A stretch of DNA of 64,000 nt from UBA6912 sp041611095 (GTDB lineage: Bacteria; Actinomycetota; Acidimicrobiia; Spongiisociales; UBA5794): NCBI GenBank assembly GCA_041611095.1, contig JBFINP010000007.1, positions 1 to 64,000 on the forward strand, given 5' to 3'. Below, one piece after another: positions 7,424 to 15,531 of the stretch. Under the pieces are notes generated by a model. The model did not search any database and had not been told where the DNA came from. It saw nothing but the letters and a program-made list of their open reading frames with translations. Both the position numbers and the translations under genes were made by a program. Numbering within the stretch: the stretch's first letter is position 1; the number at the start of each line of letters is the position of its first letter.

Positions 7424-7609
7424 GTGGCGAAGACGTTGAAGATCACCCTGGTGCGCAGCACGATCGGCGAGAAGCCGAAGACGCGCGCCACGGTCGAGAG
7501 CCTCGGGCTGCGGAAGATCCGTCAGTCCGTGGAGCGTCCCGACACACCGGATGTCCGTGGAATGGTGTTCCGGGCCAAGCACCTGCTCGATGTCGAGGAG
7601 TTGGGATGA
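7424..7609 (+). CDS. rpmD: 50S ribosomal protein L30
   Basis: 61 residues from a GTG at 7424, one base after the rpsE stop; AKTLKITLVRSTIGEKPKTRATVESLGLRK is the typical L30 N-terminus and the C-terminal VRGMVFRAKHLLDVEEL fits. An in-frame GTG at 7415 would overlap rpsE and add three non-conserved residues, so it was not used. The TGA overlaps rplO. Confidence 0.95.
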   Translation: MAKTLKITLVRSTIGEKPKTRATVESLGLRKIRQSVERPDTPDVRGMVFRAKHLLDVEELG

Positions 7610-8043
7610 AGCTGCATCATCTGAAGCCCGCACCGGGCTCCAAGCAGAGCAAGGTACGCGTCGGTCGCGGCGAGCGCGGCAGGCGGGGCAAGACCGCCGG
7701 GCGCGGCACCAAGGGCCAGAAGGCCCGCGGCACCGTGCGTCCCGGCTTCGAGGGCGGGCAGATGCCGCTGCAGCGTCGCCTTCCCAAGCTGAAGGGCTTC
7801 AAGAACCGCAACAAGGAGTACTTCGCCCTCATAAACGTCGAGCGGCTCAACGCATTCGACGACGGCGCCGAGGTGACGCCCGACGAGTTGCGCGAACGCG
7901 GGCTCGTCAAGCATCGGGGACGGATCAAGGTGCTCGGCGAGGGCGACCTCGAGCGGAAGCTCGTGGTGAAAGCCCATGCGTTCAGCCTCGGTGCGGTCGA
8001 GAAGATCAAGGCAGCCGGCGGCTCCGTCGAAGTCGTCGATTAG
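7606..8043 (+). CDS. rplO: 50S ribosomal protein L15
   Basis: 145 residues. L15 is a late-assembly protein reaching deep into 23S rRNA. The Gly/Arg/Lys-rich N-terminus (KVRVGRGERGRRGKTAGRGTKGQKAR) followed by GFEGGQMPLQRRLPKLKGF is diagnostic. Start overlaps the rpmD stop (ATGA). A 117-base noncoding gap to secY follows; it contains no convincing terminator, only GC-rich inverted segments and a TAACCT -10-like hexamer at 8122. Confidence 0.97.
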   Translation: MKLHHLKPAPGSKQSKVRVGRGERGRRGKTAGRGTKGQKARGTVRPGFEGGQMPLQRRLPKLKGFKNRNKEYFALINVERLNAFDDGAEVTPDELRERGLVKHRGRIKVLGEGDLERKLVVKAHAFSLGAVEKIKAAGGSVEVVD

Positions 8044-8160
8044 CGCCTCCGGTGGTCGCCGGCTTGGTCCGGCGCCTTCGGGAAGGGCCGTACCCCCGAC
8101 CTGGTAGACCGTCTCAGCAACTAACCTCGAAACGCACTCGGACACAGGAACCCACGCTCC

Positions 8161-9471
8161 ATGCTCTCCGTCTTCCGCAACATGTTCCGGATCGCCGACC
8201 TCCGGAACAAGATCCTCTTCACGCTGTTCATCTTCGCCATCTACCGGCTCGGTGCGGCCGTTCCGGTGCCCGGCGTCGACCTGGACCGCGTGCAGGCCTT
8301 TGCGCAGCAGCAGGAACAAGCCGGTTTCGTTGGCATCCTCAACCTGTTCAGCGGGGGAGCGTTGGAGACGATGTCCGTGTTCGCTCTCGGGATCATGCCG
8401 TACATCACGGCGTCGATCATCATGCAGCTCCTCGCCGTGGTGATCCCGCGCCTCCAGGCGCTGCAGGACGAGGGCGAGGCGGGCCGGAAGGTCATCACCC
8501 AGTGGACGCGGTACGTCACGGTGGCGCTGGCGCTGATCCAGTCGACCGGTTTCACGTTCCTCTTCCACTCCGGCCAGTTCACCGGGGGCGTCGACCTGAT
8601 CCCGGACTACACGCTGCGCAACGTGCTCACGATCGTGATCACGATGACCGCAGGGACCGCGCTCATCATGTGGCTCGGCGAGCTGATCACCCAGCGCGGC
8701 GTCGGCAACGGCATGTCGCTGATCATCTTCGTGAGCATCGTGAGCCAGCTGCCGTCCCAGCTGGGCATCCTGCAGGCCAATAGCACCACGTTCCAGTTCG
8801 GTGCCGTGATCCTCCTCATGCTGGTCCTGACCGTCGGGATCATCTTCATCGATCAGGGTCAGCGGCGGATCCCCATCTCCTTCTCGCGAAGGGTGCGGGG
8901 ACGCAAGGTTCTCGGTGGCCAGAACACCTACATTCCGCTCAAGGTCAACATGGCCGGCGTCATCCCCGTCATCTTCGCCACGAGCATCATGTACTTCCCG
9001 GTGCTCGCCTCCTCGGCGATCCCCTCGACCGGATGGGGTGCCAGCGTCCGCGACTGGATCGACCGCAATCTGATCGGCACCGGCGCCGGTGGCGGGTTCA
9101 GCCCCACGCTTCCGTACATCGTCGTCCTTGCGCTGCTCGTGGTCTTCTTCACCTACTTCTACACGGCGATCCAGTTCGACCCGGAGCGCCAGGCCGACAC
9201 GATCCAGCGCCAGGGTGGCTTCATCCCCGGCATCCGCCCGGGGCGGGCGACCGTCCGCCACCTGGAGCACGTGCTGAGCCGCATCACGCTCCCCGGCTCG
9301 CTGTACCTGGCCGTCGTCACCGTCGCCCCGTCGATCCTCGGTTGGTGGTGGAACATCCCCGTCGGGTTGTCGGGCGTGTCGATCCTCATCGTCGCCGGGG
9401 TGGCTCTCGAGACGATGAAGCAGATCGAGAGCCAGCTCATGATGCGCAACTACGAGGGCTTCCTCTCGTGA
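8161..9471 (+). CDS. secY: Protein translocase subunit SecY
   Basis: 436-residue inner-membrane channel of the Sec translocon. About ten hydrophobic segments are visible, beginning with KILFTLFIFAIYRLGAAVPV and including TIVITMTAGTALIMWLGELI and the plug-region segment FSGGALETMSVFALGIMPYI. The cytoplasmic loop ...QRRIPISFSRRVRGRKVLGGQNTYIPLK and C-terminal GFIPGIRPGR are family hallmarks. Stands at its normal place after rplO; the stop overlaps the GTG of adk. Confidence 0.97.
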   Translation: MLSVFRNMFRIADLRNKILFTLFIFAIYRLGAAVPVPGVDLDRVQAFAQQQEQAGFVGILNLFSGGALETMSVFALGIMPYITASIIMQLLAVVIPRLQALQDEGEAGRKVITQWTRYVTVALALIQSTGFTFLFHSGQFTGGVDLIPDYTLRNVLTIVITMTAGTALIMWLGELITQRGVGNGMSLIIFVSIVSQLPSQLGILQANSTTFQFGAVILLMLVLTVGIIFIDQGQRRIPISFSRRVRGRKVLGGQNTYIPLKVNMAGVIPVIFATSIMYFPVLASSAIPSTGWGASVRDWIDRNLIGTGAGGGFSPTLPYIVVLALLVVFFTYFYTAIQFDPERQADTIQRQGGFIPGIRPGRATVRHLEHVLSRITLPGSLYLAVVTVAPSILGWWWNIPVGLSGVSILIVAGVALETMKQIESQLMMRNYEGFLS

Positions 9472-10040
9472 GCCGGCGCATTCTCTTCCTCGGGCCGCAG
9501 GGCTCGGGAAAGGGGACACAGGCGGAGCGTCTCTCCGCTCTCCTCGGTGTCCCCCACGTCTCCTCGGGCGACATGCTCCGCCAGGCCGTCGCCGAAGGCA
9601 CCGAGCTGGGCAGGCGGGCCGAGCGGATCATGGCGGCGGGCGATCTCGTGCCGGATGACCTCGTCGTCGCCATGGTGGCCGAGCGGCTCCGCAGAGAGGA
9701 CGTCGCATGTGGCTTCCTCCTGGACGGTTTCCCCAGGACCTCTGCCCAAGCACAAGCATTGGACGAAGCGCTCAACGGGGACGCGCTCGGCACTGTCCTC
9801 CTCCTCGAAGCCGACGAGGAGGAGCTGATGAAGCGGCTCACGAAGCGGGCCGAGGAGCAGGGGCGCAAGGACGACACCCCCGAGGCGATCCGCCGCAGGC
9901 TCGCCGTCTACTGGGAGGACACGGCGCCGCTCGCCGAGTATTACCCCGAGCACGGAGTACCTGTGGTGCGCATCGACGGCGTGGGCTCGATCGAGGACGT
10001 GTTCATGCGCATCGTGGACGCACTCGTTGCGGAGGGGTGA
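9468..10040 (+). CDS. adk: Adenylate kinase (short form)
   Basis: 190 residues; converts ATP + AMP to 2 ADP in the cytosol. P-loop GPQGSGKGTQ at residues 7-16 (Gln where many have Pro), AMP-binding part GDMLRQAVAEGTELG and GFLLDGFPRTSAQAQALD. The LID is the short version: RAEEQGRKDDTPEAIRRRL with no zinc cysteines, typical of actinobacterial Adk. GTG start overlaps the secY stop; ATG of map overlaps its TGA. Confidence 0.96.
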   Translation: MSRRILFLGPQGSGKGTQAERLSALLGVPHVSSGDMLRQAVAEGTELGRRAERIMAAGDLVPDDLVVAMVAERLRREDVACGFLLDGFPRTSAQAQALDEALNGDALGTVLLLEADEEELMKRLTKRAEEQGRKDDTPEAIRRRLAVYWEDTAPLAEYYPEHGVPVVRIDGVGSIEDVFMRIVDALVAEG

Positions 10041-10822
10041 TGGACGGCCGCGTCATCACCATGAAGACCGCGGCCGACTTCGAGAAGATGTCGGTGGCCG
10101 GAGCCTGTGTTGCCGCCGTTCATCAAGCCGTGCGCGAAGCAGCGCTCCCCGGCGTCACCATGAAGGAGCTCGATGAGGTCGCCGCCGAGGTCATCCGTCA
10201 ACACGGCTGCCGCCCGTCATTCCTCGGCTACCACGGGTATCCGGCGTCGATCTGTGCATCGCCCAACTCGGCCATCGTGCACGGCATCCCAGGCGACTAC
10301 GCCCTGCGGGAGGGGGACATCGTGTCGATCGATGCAGGTGCGATCTACGAGGGCTGGCACGGTGACGCGGCGTTCACGATGGCAATCGGCGAGGTTCCGG
10401 CCGAGGTGGCGAAGCTGCTGGAGGTGACCGAACAAGCGCTGTGGAGCGGTATCGCCGCCGCCCAGGCGGGGAACCGGCTCGGCGACGTCGGTCACGCCAT
10501 CGAGGCGACCGCGAAGCCCCACGGATACGGAGTCGTCCGCGAGTACATCGGCCACGGGATCGGGCGCAACATGCACGAGGCCCCGAACGTGCCGAACTAT
10601 GGCCGCAAGGGCAAGGGTCTGAAGCTGAAGACCGGTATGGCGATCGCAATCGAGCCCATGTTCAACCTGGGCACCGCCGAGACGGCGGTCCTCGACGATT
10701 CGTGGACGGTGGTCACCGCCGACGGCTCCCTGTCCGCCCATTTCGAGCACACCGTGCTTCTCACCGAGGAAGGTTCGGTGGTCTCGACCCTCCCGGAGCC
10801 GATGCTGGTGGAGGCGAAGTAG
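10040..10822 (+). CDS. map: Methionine aminopeptidase, type I
   Basis: 260 residues; removes the initiator Met from nascent proteins. All metal and catalytic residues are visible: His in IVHGIPG, the two Asp of SIDAGAIYEGWHGDAAF, His in YIGHGIGRNMHEAP, Glu in AIEPMF and Glu in HFEHTVLLTEEG. Starts in a TGATG overlap with adk. In most bacteria infA would come next; here a glucan phosphorylase gene does. Confidence 0.97.
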   Translation: MDGRVITMKTAADFEKMSVAGACVAAVHQAVREAALPGVTMKELDEVAAEVIRQHGCRPSFLGYHGYPASICASPNSAIVHGIPGDYALREGDIVSIDAGAIYEGWHGDAAFTMAIGEVPAEVAKLLEVTEQALWSGIAAAQAGNRLGDVGHAIEATAKPHGYGVVREYIGHGIGRNMHEAPNVPNYGRKGKGLKLKTGMAIAIEPMFNLGTAETAVLDDSWTVVTADGSLSAHFEHTVLLTEEGSVVSTLPEPMLVEAK

Positions 10823-10856
10823 CCTGCCCGCCGGTGCAGGTACGATCGGGGGCTCC

Positions 10857-10900
10857 TCGCCGGGCCCCGGCGACCCTCCGTTAATCTCGATCTCGAGATT
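10857..10900 (+). promoter_or_regulatory. Two palindromes between map and the glucan phosphorylase gene
   Basis: TCGCCGGG-C-CCCGGCGA (10857-10873) is a GC-rich stem with no T-tract, possibly a weak terminator or protein site. AATCTCGA-TC-TCGAGATT (10883-10900) is a perfect 8-2-8 operator-like palindrome that overlaps a possible -10 sequence (TAATCT, 10882-10888) and lies 27 bases before the phosphorylase start. The second looks like a repressor-binding site; the regulator is unknown. Confidence 0.5.
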
Positions 10901-10927
10901 GCTGCGACCCGCAAGGAGAGTCGGCCG

Positions 10928-13486
10928 ATGAGACCGCTGCGCACCTTCACGGTCATCCCAGCTCTCCCGCAGCAGCTCGAACCGCTTCGCCGGGTTGCCG
11001 GCGACCTCCACTGGGCGTGGAGCCATGACGCCATCGCCCTGTTCCGGCGCTTGGATGCCGACCTGTGGGAGGAGGCGGGTCACAACCCGGTGCGGGTGCT
11101 CGGGCTGGTCGAGCAGGCCCGCCTCGCCGAGGCCGCCACCGATCCGGCCTTCCTCGCCCACCTCCAACGTGTCGTGGATTCCTTCGAGGCCTATGCGCGT
11201 CACGACGCCACCTGGTTCCGCCGGACGCACGGCACGGGCGACGCGTTGCTCGTGGCGTACTTCTCCGCTGAGTTCGGCATCACCGAGTGTCTGTCCATCT
11301 TCGCCGGAGGGCTCGGCATCCTGGCCGGCGACCACCTGAAGTCGGCCAGCGATCTCGGTGTGCCGCTCGTCGGGGTCGGTCTCCTCTACCAGGAGGGGTA
11401 TTTCGGTCAGCGGCTCGACGAGGCCGGCTGGCAGATCGAGTCGTTCATCAAGAACGATCTCCACAACCTCCCGATCGAGCCGGTGCGCGACGATGCGGGA
11501 GAGCCGATCACCGTCGAAGTCGCCTTCCCCGCCGGTCCCATCAAGGTTCTCGTATGGCGAGCGCAAGTAGGCCGCGTCGCCCTGTATCTCCTCGACACGA
11601 ATCACCCGGACAACTCGCCCGCCGACCGTGCCATCATCCGCCAGCTCTATGGCGGCGACCGAGACGACCGGATTCGCCAGGAGATCGTGCTCGGCATCGG
11701 TGGGGTGCGCGCCCTCGAGGCCCTCGGTCTGGAGCCGACGGTCTTCCACATGAACGAAGGCCACTCTGCGTTCCTCGTCTTCGAACTCATCCGTCGCCAT
11801 ATCGAGGATCTTGGGCTCGATTACGCGGCGGCCCGGGAGGCGGCCGCAGGTCTGGTCTTCACGACCCACACGCCCGTCCCTGCGGGACATGACTACTTTC
11901 CGCCGGCGCTCATCGATCGTTACCTCGGTCACTACGCCCGCGCCGCGGGTATCGCAGTGGCGGACCTCTTGGCCTTGGGCCGGCAGGACCCGACGGACGA
12001 GTTCGAGGAGTTCTGCAACACCGTGCTCGGACTGCGCACCGCGGCATACAGCAACGGAGTGAGCCGGCTGCACGGAGCGGTGAGCCGGCAGATGTGGAGC
12101 TCCGTCTGGCCGGGTCGTCCCGAAGCCGAGGTCCCGATCGGTGCGATCACGAACGGTGTCCATTTCGAGTCGTGGATCTCGATGGAGCTAAAAGAGCTCT
12201 ACGACCGCTACCTCGGTCCCAAGTGGCGGGAAGAGCCGGCGGCGGCGTCGGTGTGGGCGCGCTCCAAGGACATCCCGCCTGCCGAGCTGTGGCGTGTCCA
12301 TCAGCGCCGCCGCGACCGGCTCGTCGGTTTCGCCAGGGAGCGTCTGGCAGCGCAGCTCGCCGAGCGTGGCGCACCGCAGACGGAGATCGACGTCGCCGAT
12401 GTCGTGCTCGACCCGCACGCACTCACGATCGGCTTCTCCAGGCGTTTCGCCACATACAAGCGGGCGAACCTGCTGCTGCGGGACCCGGAGCGGCTGACTC
12501 GAATCCTCACGAACCCAGACCGGCCCGTCCAGATCATCTATGCCGGTAAGGCCCATCCTCGCGACGACGCCGGCAAGCGGCTGATCCAATCCATCATCGA
12601 GCTCACCCGGAGACCGGAGCTGCGCCGCCACATCGTGTTCATCGCCGACTACGACATGGCAGTGACGCGGTACCTCGTCCAGGGCGCCGACGTCTGGCTG
12701 AACACGCCCGTCCGGCCCCTCGAGGCGAGCGGCACGAGCGGAATGAAGGCGGCGGCGAACGGCGTCCTCAATCTGAGCACCCTGGATGGGTGGTGGGACG
12801 AGGCCTACGAGCCCGACGTGGGCTGGGCGATCGGCAGGCGCGAGGCGCCGGCCGATCCCGAGGCGCGTGACCGCTTCGAGTCGCTGGCCCTGTACGACCT
12901 GCTGGAGCGCGACGTCGCACCCCTCTTCTATGAGCGAGGCGTCGATGCCCTCCCGCGGCGCTGGATCGCGCGAATGCAGCGTTCGATCGCCAGGCTCAAC
13001 GGCGTCTACAACACCCACCGGATGGTGCAGGAATACACCGAGCGCTACTACCTCGCCTCCTCGAGACACAACCAGGCCATGTCTGCCGAGGGGGCGAGGC
13101 GGGCGCGGGCGCTGGCCGACTGGAAGGCTCGCGTTGTGGCGGCGTGGCCCGAGGTCCAGATCTCGGATGTGGCGGCGGAGGACCTCGAGAGCGAAGTGCG
13201 GGTCGATGAGCCGATCGAGGTCGAGGCCGTGGTGCACCTCGGCGCGCTCGAGCCCGACGACGTCGTCGTCGAGCTCTACCGGGGAAGGATCGGCGCCCAG
13301 GACGACATCGTCGACGGGATTGCGGTCCCGATGGAGCTTCAGGGTTCTGAGAGCGGCAGTTCATGGCGCTATGCGACGGCGGTGGGCTTCGAGGAGAGCG
13401 GCCGAGCCGGGTTCACCGTGAGGGTGGCTCCGCAGCATCCCGATCTGGTCTCATCGCTGGTCCCGGGTCTCGTCGTCTGGGCCTGA
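10928..13486 (+). CDS. glgP: Alpha-glucan (glycogen/maltodextrin) phosphorylase
   Basis: 852-residue GT35 phosphorylase that releases glucose 1-phosphate from alpha-1,4-glucans using pyridoxal phosphate. It is the short GlgP type: an N-terminal domain with LRRVAGDLHWAWSHDAIALF and AGHNPVRVL (about 18-60), then the catalytic core with VAYFSAEFGITECLSIFAGG, FHMNEGHSAFLVFEL and FTTHTPVPAGHDYF, and the PLP-lysine motif EASGTSGMKAAANG (Lys near residue 606). AAGGAGAG at 10913-10920 precedes the ATG. A beta-rich tail of about 90 residues (from about 760) follows the core. It sits where infA is expected and is convergent with the esterase operon. Confidence 0.95.
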   Translation: MRPLRTFTVIPALPQQLEPLRRVAGDLHWAWSHDAIALFRRLDADLWEEAGHNPVRVLGLVEQARLAEAATDPAFLAHLQRVVDSFEAYARHDATWFRRTHGTGDALLVAYFSAEFGITECLSIFAGGLGILAGDHLKSASDLGVPLVGVGLLYQEGYFGQRLDEAGWQIESFIKNDLHNLPIEPVRDDAGEPITVEVAFPAGPIKVLVWRAQVGRVALYLLDTNHPDNSPADRAIIRQLYGGDRDDRIRQEIVLGIGGVRALEALGLEPTVFHMNEGHSAFLVFELIRRHIEDLGLDYAAAREAAAGLVFTTHTPVPAGHDYFPPALIDRYLGHYARAAGIAVADLLALGRQDPTDEFEEFCNTVLGLRTAAYSNGVSRLHGAVSRQMWSSVWPGRPEAEVPIGAITNGVHFESWISMELKELYDRYLGPKWREEPAAASVWARSKDIPPAELWRVHQRRRDRLVGFARERLAAQLAERGAPQTEIDVADVVLDPHALTIGFSRRFATYKRANLLLRDPERLTRILTNPDRPVQIIYAGKAHPRDDAGKRLIQSIIELTRRPELRRHIVFIADYDMAVTRYLVQGADVWLNTPVRPLEASGTSGMKAAANGVLNLSTLDGWWDEAYEPDVGWAIGRREAPADPEARDRFESLALYDLLERDVAPLFYERGVDALPRRWIARMQRSIARLNGVYNTHRMVQEYTERYYLASSRHNQAMSAEGARRARALADWKARVVAAWPEVQISDVAAEDLESEVRVDEPIEVEAVVHLGALEPDDVVVELYRGRIGAQDDIVDGIAVPMELQGSESGSSWRYATAVGFEESGRAGFTVRVAPQHPDLVSSLVPGLVVWA

Positions 13487-13513
13487 GCGGCACTCCATCC
13501 CAGGTCGACTCCC

Positions 13514-14236
13514 TCAGGCCAGGTCGTCGAGATACAAGGGGAGCATCGCTCGCCAGGTGGGCCAGTCGTGGTCCCACTCCCAGCCCCACTGATCGACTCG
13601 ATTGGGGATGCCCTTCGCACCGAGGACGTCGGCCATGCGCCAGCTCTCGCCCGGGTCCTCCCACCGCCCGCCCGCACAAGCGAGCACGATGAATCGGGAT
13701 CGCAAACGGTCCAGGGCCGGGCCGTCGAGACCGGGCACGAAGTGTTGTGGCGAGGAGAAGTAGAAGTCGTCGCTCCAGTGACCGTAGAGCCAGCTGGTCA
13801 GGTCGTAGGTTCCGCTCATGCAGATCGCCGTGCGGATGAGGTCCGGATGGCGTGTGATCAGCTCCAGAGCCCAAAACGCTCCGAGCGATGCGCCCGACGT
13901 GATGAGCTCGATGCCGCCGTCGCGACAGTCGGCGCGGATAGCGGGAACGACCTCGTCGACGATGAAGCGATCGAACTGGCCCTGTAGCCACATGGAGTGG
14001 CGGGGATCGTCCTTCATCAACCAGGAGCGCCCCGAGATCGAGTCGACCGAGTAGAGCTTGACCCGCCCTCCCGCGAGCAACGGTGCGACGGCATCGACGA
14101 GCCCGAATCGCTCGATCTCCTCCGCATCGCCGCCGGCGGTGGGGAAGACGAGCACGGGGGTGCCGAAGGTGCCCCAGCGTGCCATCGTGACCCACTGCTC
14201 GAGCCGGTCCGAACGCCACCGCTCGACGGCCTTCAC
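13514..14236 (-). CDS. Esterase of the alpha/beta-hydrolase (esterase D/PHB-depolymerase-like) family
   Basis: 240 residues with no signal peptide. LITSGASLGAFWALELI holds a GxSxG-type nucleophile elbow (SGASLGAF, Ser about residue 116), and YDLTSWLYGHWSDDFYFSSP resembles the acidic-residue region of esterase D-like enzymes; a C-terminal histidine (WEWDHDWPTWR) could complete the triad. Substrate unknown. Last gene of a minus-strand set with an ATP-grasp protein (24 bases upstream) and a second esterase, convergent with the phosphorylase gene. Confidence 0.8.
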   Translation of the reverse strand: MKAVERWRSDRLEQWVTMARWGTFGTPVLVFPTAGGDAEEIERFGLVDAVAPLLAGGRVKLYSVDSISGRSWLMKDDPRHSMWLQGQFDRFIVDEVVPAIRADCRDGGIELITSGASLGAFWALELITRHPDLIRTAICMSGTYDLTSWLYGHWSDDFYFSSPQHFVPGLDGPALDRLRSRFIVLACAGGRWEDPGESWRMADVLGAKGIPNRVDQWGWEWDHDWPTWRAMLPLYLDDLA

Positions 14237-14260
14237 GGTGCGCTCCTCACCGGCCCATCC

Positions 14261-15514
14261 TCAAGAGGCGGCGTCCAGACGGTCGCGTTCGGTTTTGCGC
14301 CAGAACTGGATGAGGCCCCAGAAGTGGTCGGTGAACTCGTCGACCTCGTGCTTCGGGAACAGCGCGGCGACCTTCCACCGAATGATCTCGCGCGCTCGGA
14401 CCTCTCCGAAGTACTGGTACGTGATCTCGTCCAAGTCGGCGAGGTGGGACGCACAGAACTCCTCGAAGTGGTCCGCATCGAACCGCTTTCTCGCCAAATC
14501 GCCCAAGGCGGCCAGCCGCTCCGGGTAGTCCTCGACGGCCTCGGCGATGGCGAAGAACTCCCGCCAGTCCCGGTCGTGCCTCATCTGGCGATCGGTAGCG
14601 GCGCAGAACAGCGACCAGCGGAGAAGCGCCTTCACGAGCCACGGGATGTGATAGTGCAGCGACGTGACCTGCGAGTCGGGGTTGGCGTTGGCGAAGTCGA
14701 TGGGGTGAAACACGCCATGTCGCCGCAGCGCCTCACACGAGTTGAAGTCCCACCCGAAGAAGCTGTTGATGGTCAGCGTGAGATCGATGAGCTGCTTTTG
14801 ATCGTCGCCGTCGAGGAAGTCGAACGCCACCTTGTAGCGGTCGTGGATCGGAGCGTCGGGATCGTACTGGATCACGTTGACCTGAGGACCGACGCCGAGG
14901 CAGCGCACGAACAGGTCGAACGGGTCGACGGCCTGCTGGAGGTGCATGATGCGGGTTCCGGATGCGTCGTACGCCTCCTGGAGCTGCTCTGCGTTGTCGA
15001 TGCGGCTCACCCCAACCCATGCCCCGCCGTCGTAGGGCTTCAAGAACATCGGGTAGCCGATCTCGTCGCCGAGTGCGGATAGGTCGAACATCCGGGCGTA
15101 GCGCTCTAACGTCACTTCGAGATCATCGGACGGCGGGTATGCCTTGGGCGGCAGCAACCACGTTGGGGGCACGGGGACGCCGAGCCGCATCATGGCCACG
15201 TATGACGTGTGCTTCTCCATCGCCTGGAGCGTGAACGGGTCGTTGAGCACGTAGAGGTCGTCGAGCACGACGGCCTTCTTGATCCACTCCCGGCTCGTGT
15301 GGTACCACGGCGTGAGCCGGTCGAGGACGACGTCGTACTTCACGTGCTGTCCGAGGTCGAACGGCTCGATGGTTATCCGATCCACGTCGAAACGCGTCGT
15401 GCGATCTGCCGTCGTCACTTCGGGTTTCATCCTGTCGAGGATGTCCTCGTAGAACTGCGGCCAGCACAGGTCGGCGCCGAGGCTGAGACCGATGGTGCGG
15501 GTGATCTCCTTCAT
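14261..15514 (-). CDS. ATP-grasp superfamily protein of unknown substrate
   Basis: 417 residues, cytosolic by composition. The central part resembles RimK-type ATP-grasp ligases: a conserved segment GYPMFLKPYDGGAWVGVSRI (about 175-195) with the ATP-contacting Lys and glycine-rich loop, and FNSCEAL...HPIDFANANPDS, which supplies the acidic and Asn metal ligands. Such enzymes join a carboxylate to an amine or thiol via an acyl phosphate. The C-terminal 110 residues are helical with no recognised domain. Start chosen at MKEITRTIG because the frame upstream belongs to the neighbouring gene. Lies between two esterase genes, suggesting a joint pathway; what it ligates cannot be read from sequence. 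Confidence 0.8.
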   Translation of the reverse strand: MKEITRTIGLSLGADLCWPQFYEDILDRMKPEVTTADRTTRFDVDRITIEPFDLGQHVKYDVVLDRLTPWYHTSREWIKKAVVLDDLYVLNDPFTLQAMEKHTSYVAMMRLGVPVPPTWLLPPKAYPPSDDLEVTLERYARMFDLSALGDEIGYPMFLKPYDGGAWVGVSRIDNAEQLQEAYDASGTRIMHLQQAVDPFDLFVRCLGVGPQVNVIQYDPDAPIHDRYKVAFDFLDGDDQKQLIDLTLTINSFFGWDFNSCEALRRHGVFHPIDFANANPDSQVTSLHYHIPWLVKALLRWSLFCAATDRQMRHDRDWREFFAIAEAVEDYPERLAALGDLARKRFDADHFEEFCASHLADLDEITYQYFGEVRAREIIRWKVAALFPKHEVDEFTDHFWGLIQFWRKTERDRLDAAS

Positions 15515-15531
15515 TCCGTCACGGTACCGCT

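Noticed and set aside
8044..8160. Terminator or r-protein leader between rplO and secY
   Set aside because: GC-rich inverted segments exist but no stem with T-run and no match to the rpmJ/rplM leader pattern.
7522..9519. 665-residue minus-strand open frame over rplO-secY
   Set aside because: Antisense to two certain genes; its composition (Asp, His, Arg, Gly) follows from reverse reading of coding GC-rich DNA.
10217..12163. 648-residue minus-strand open frame over map-glgP
   Set aside because: Antisense to confident genes with full catalytic motifs; no domain visible.
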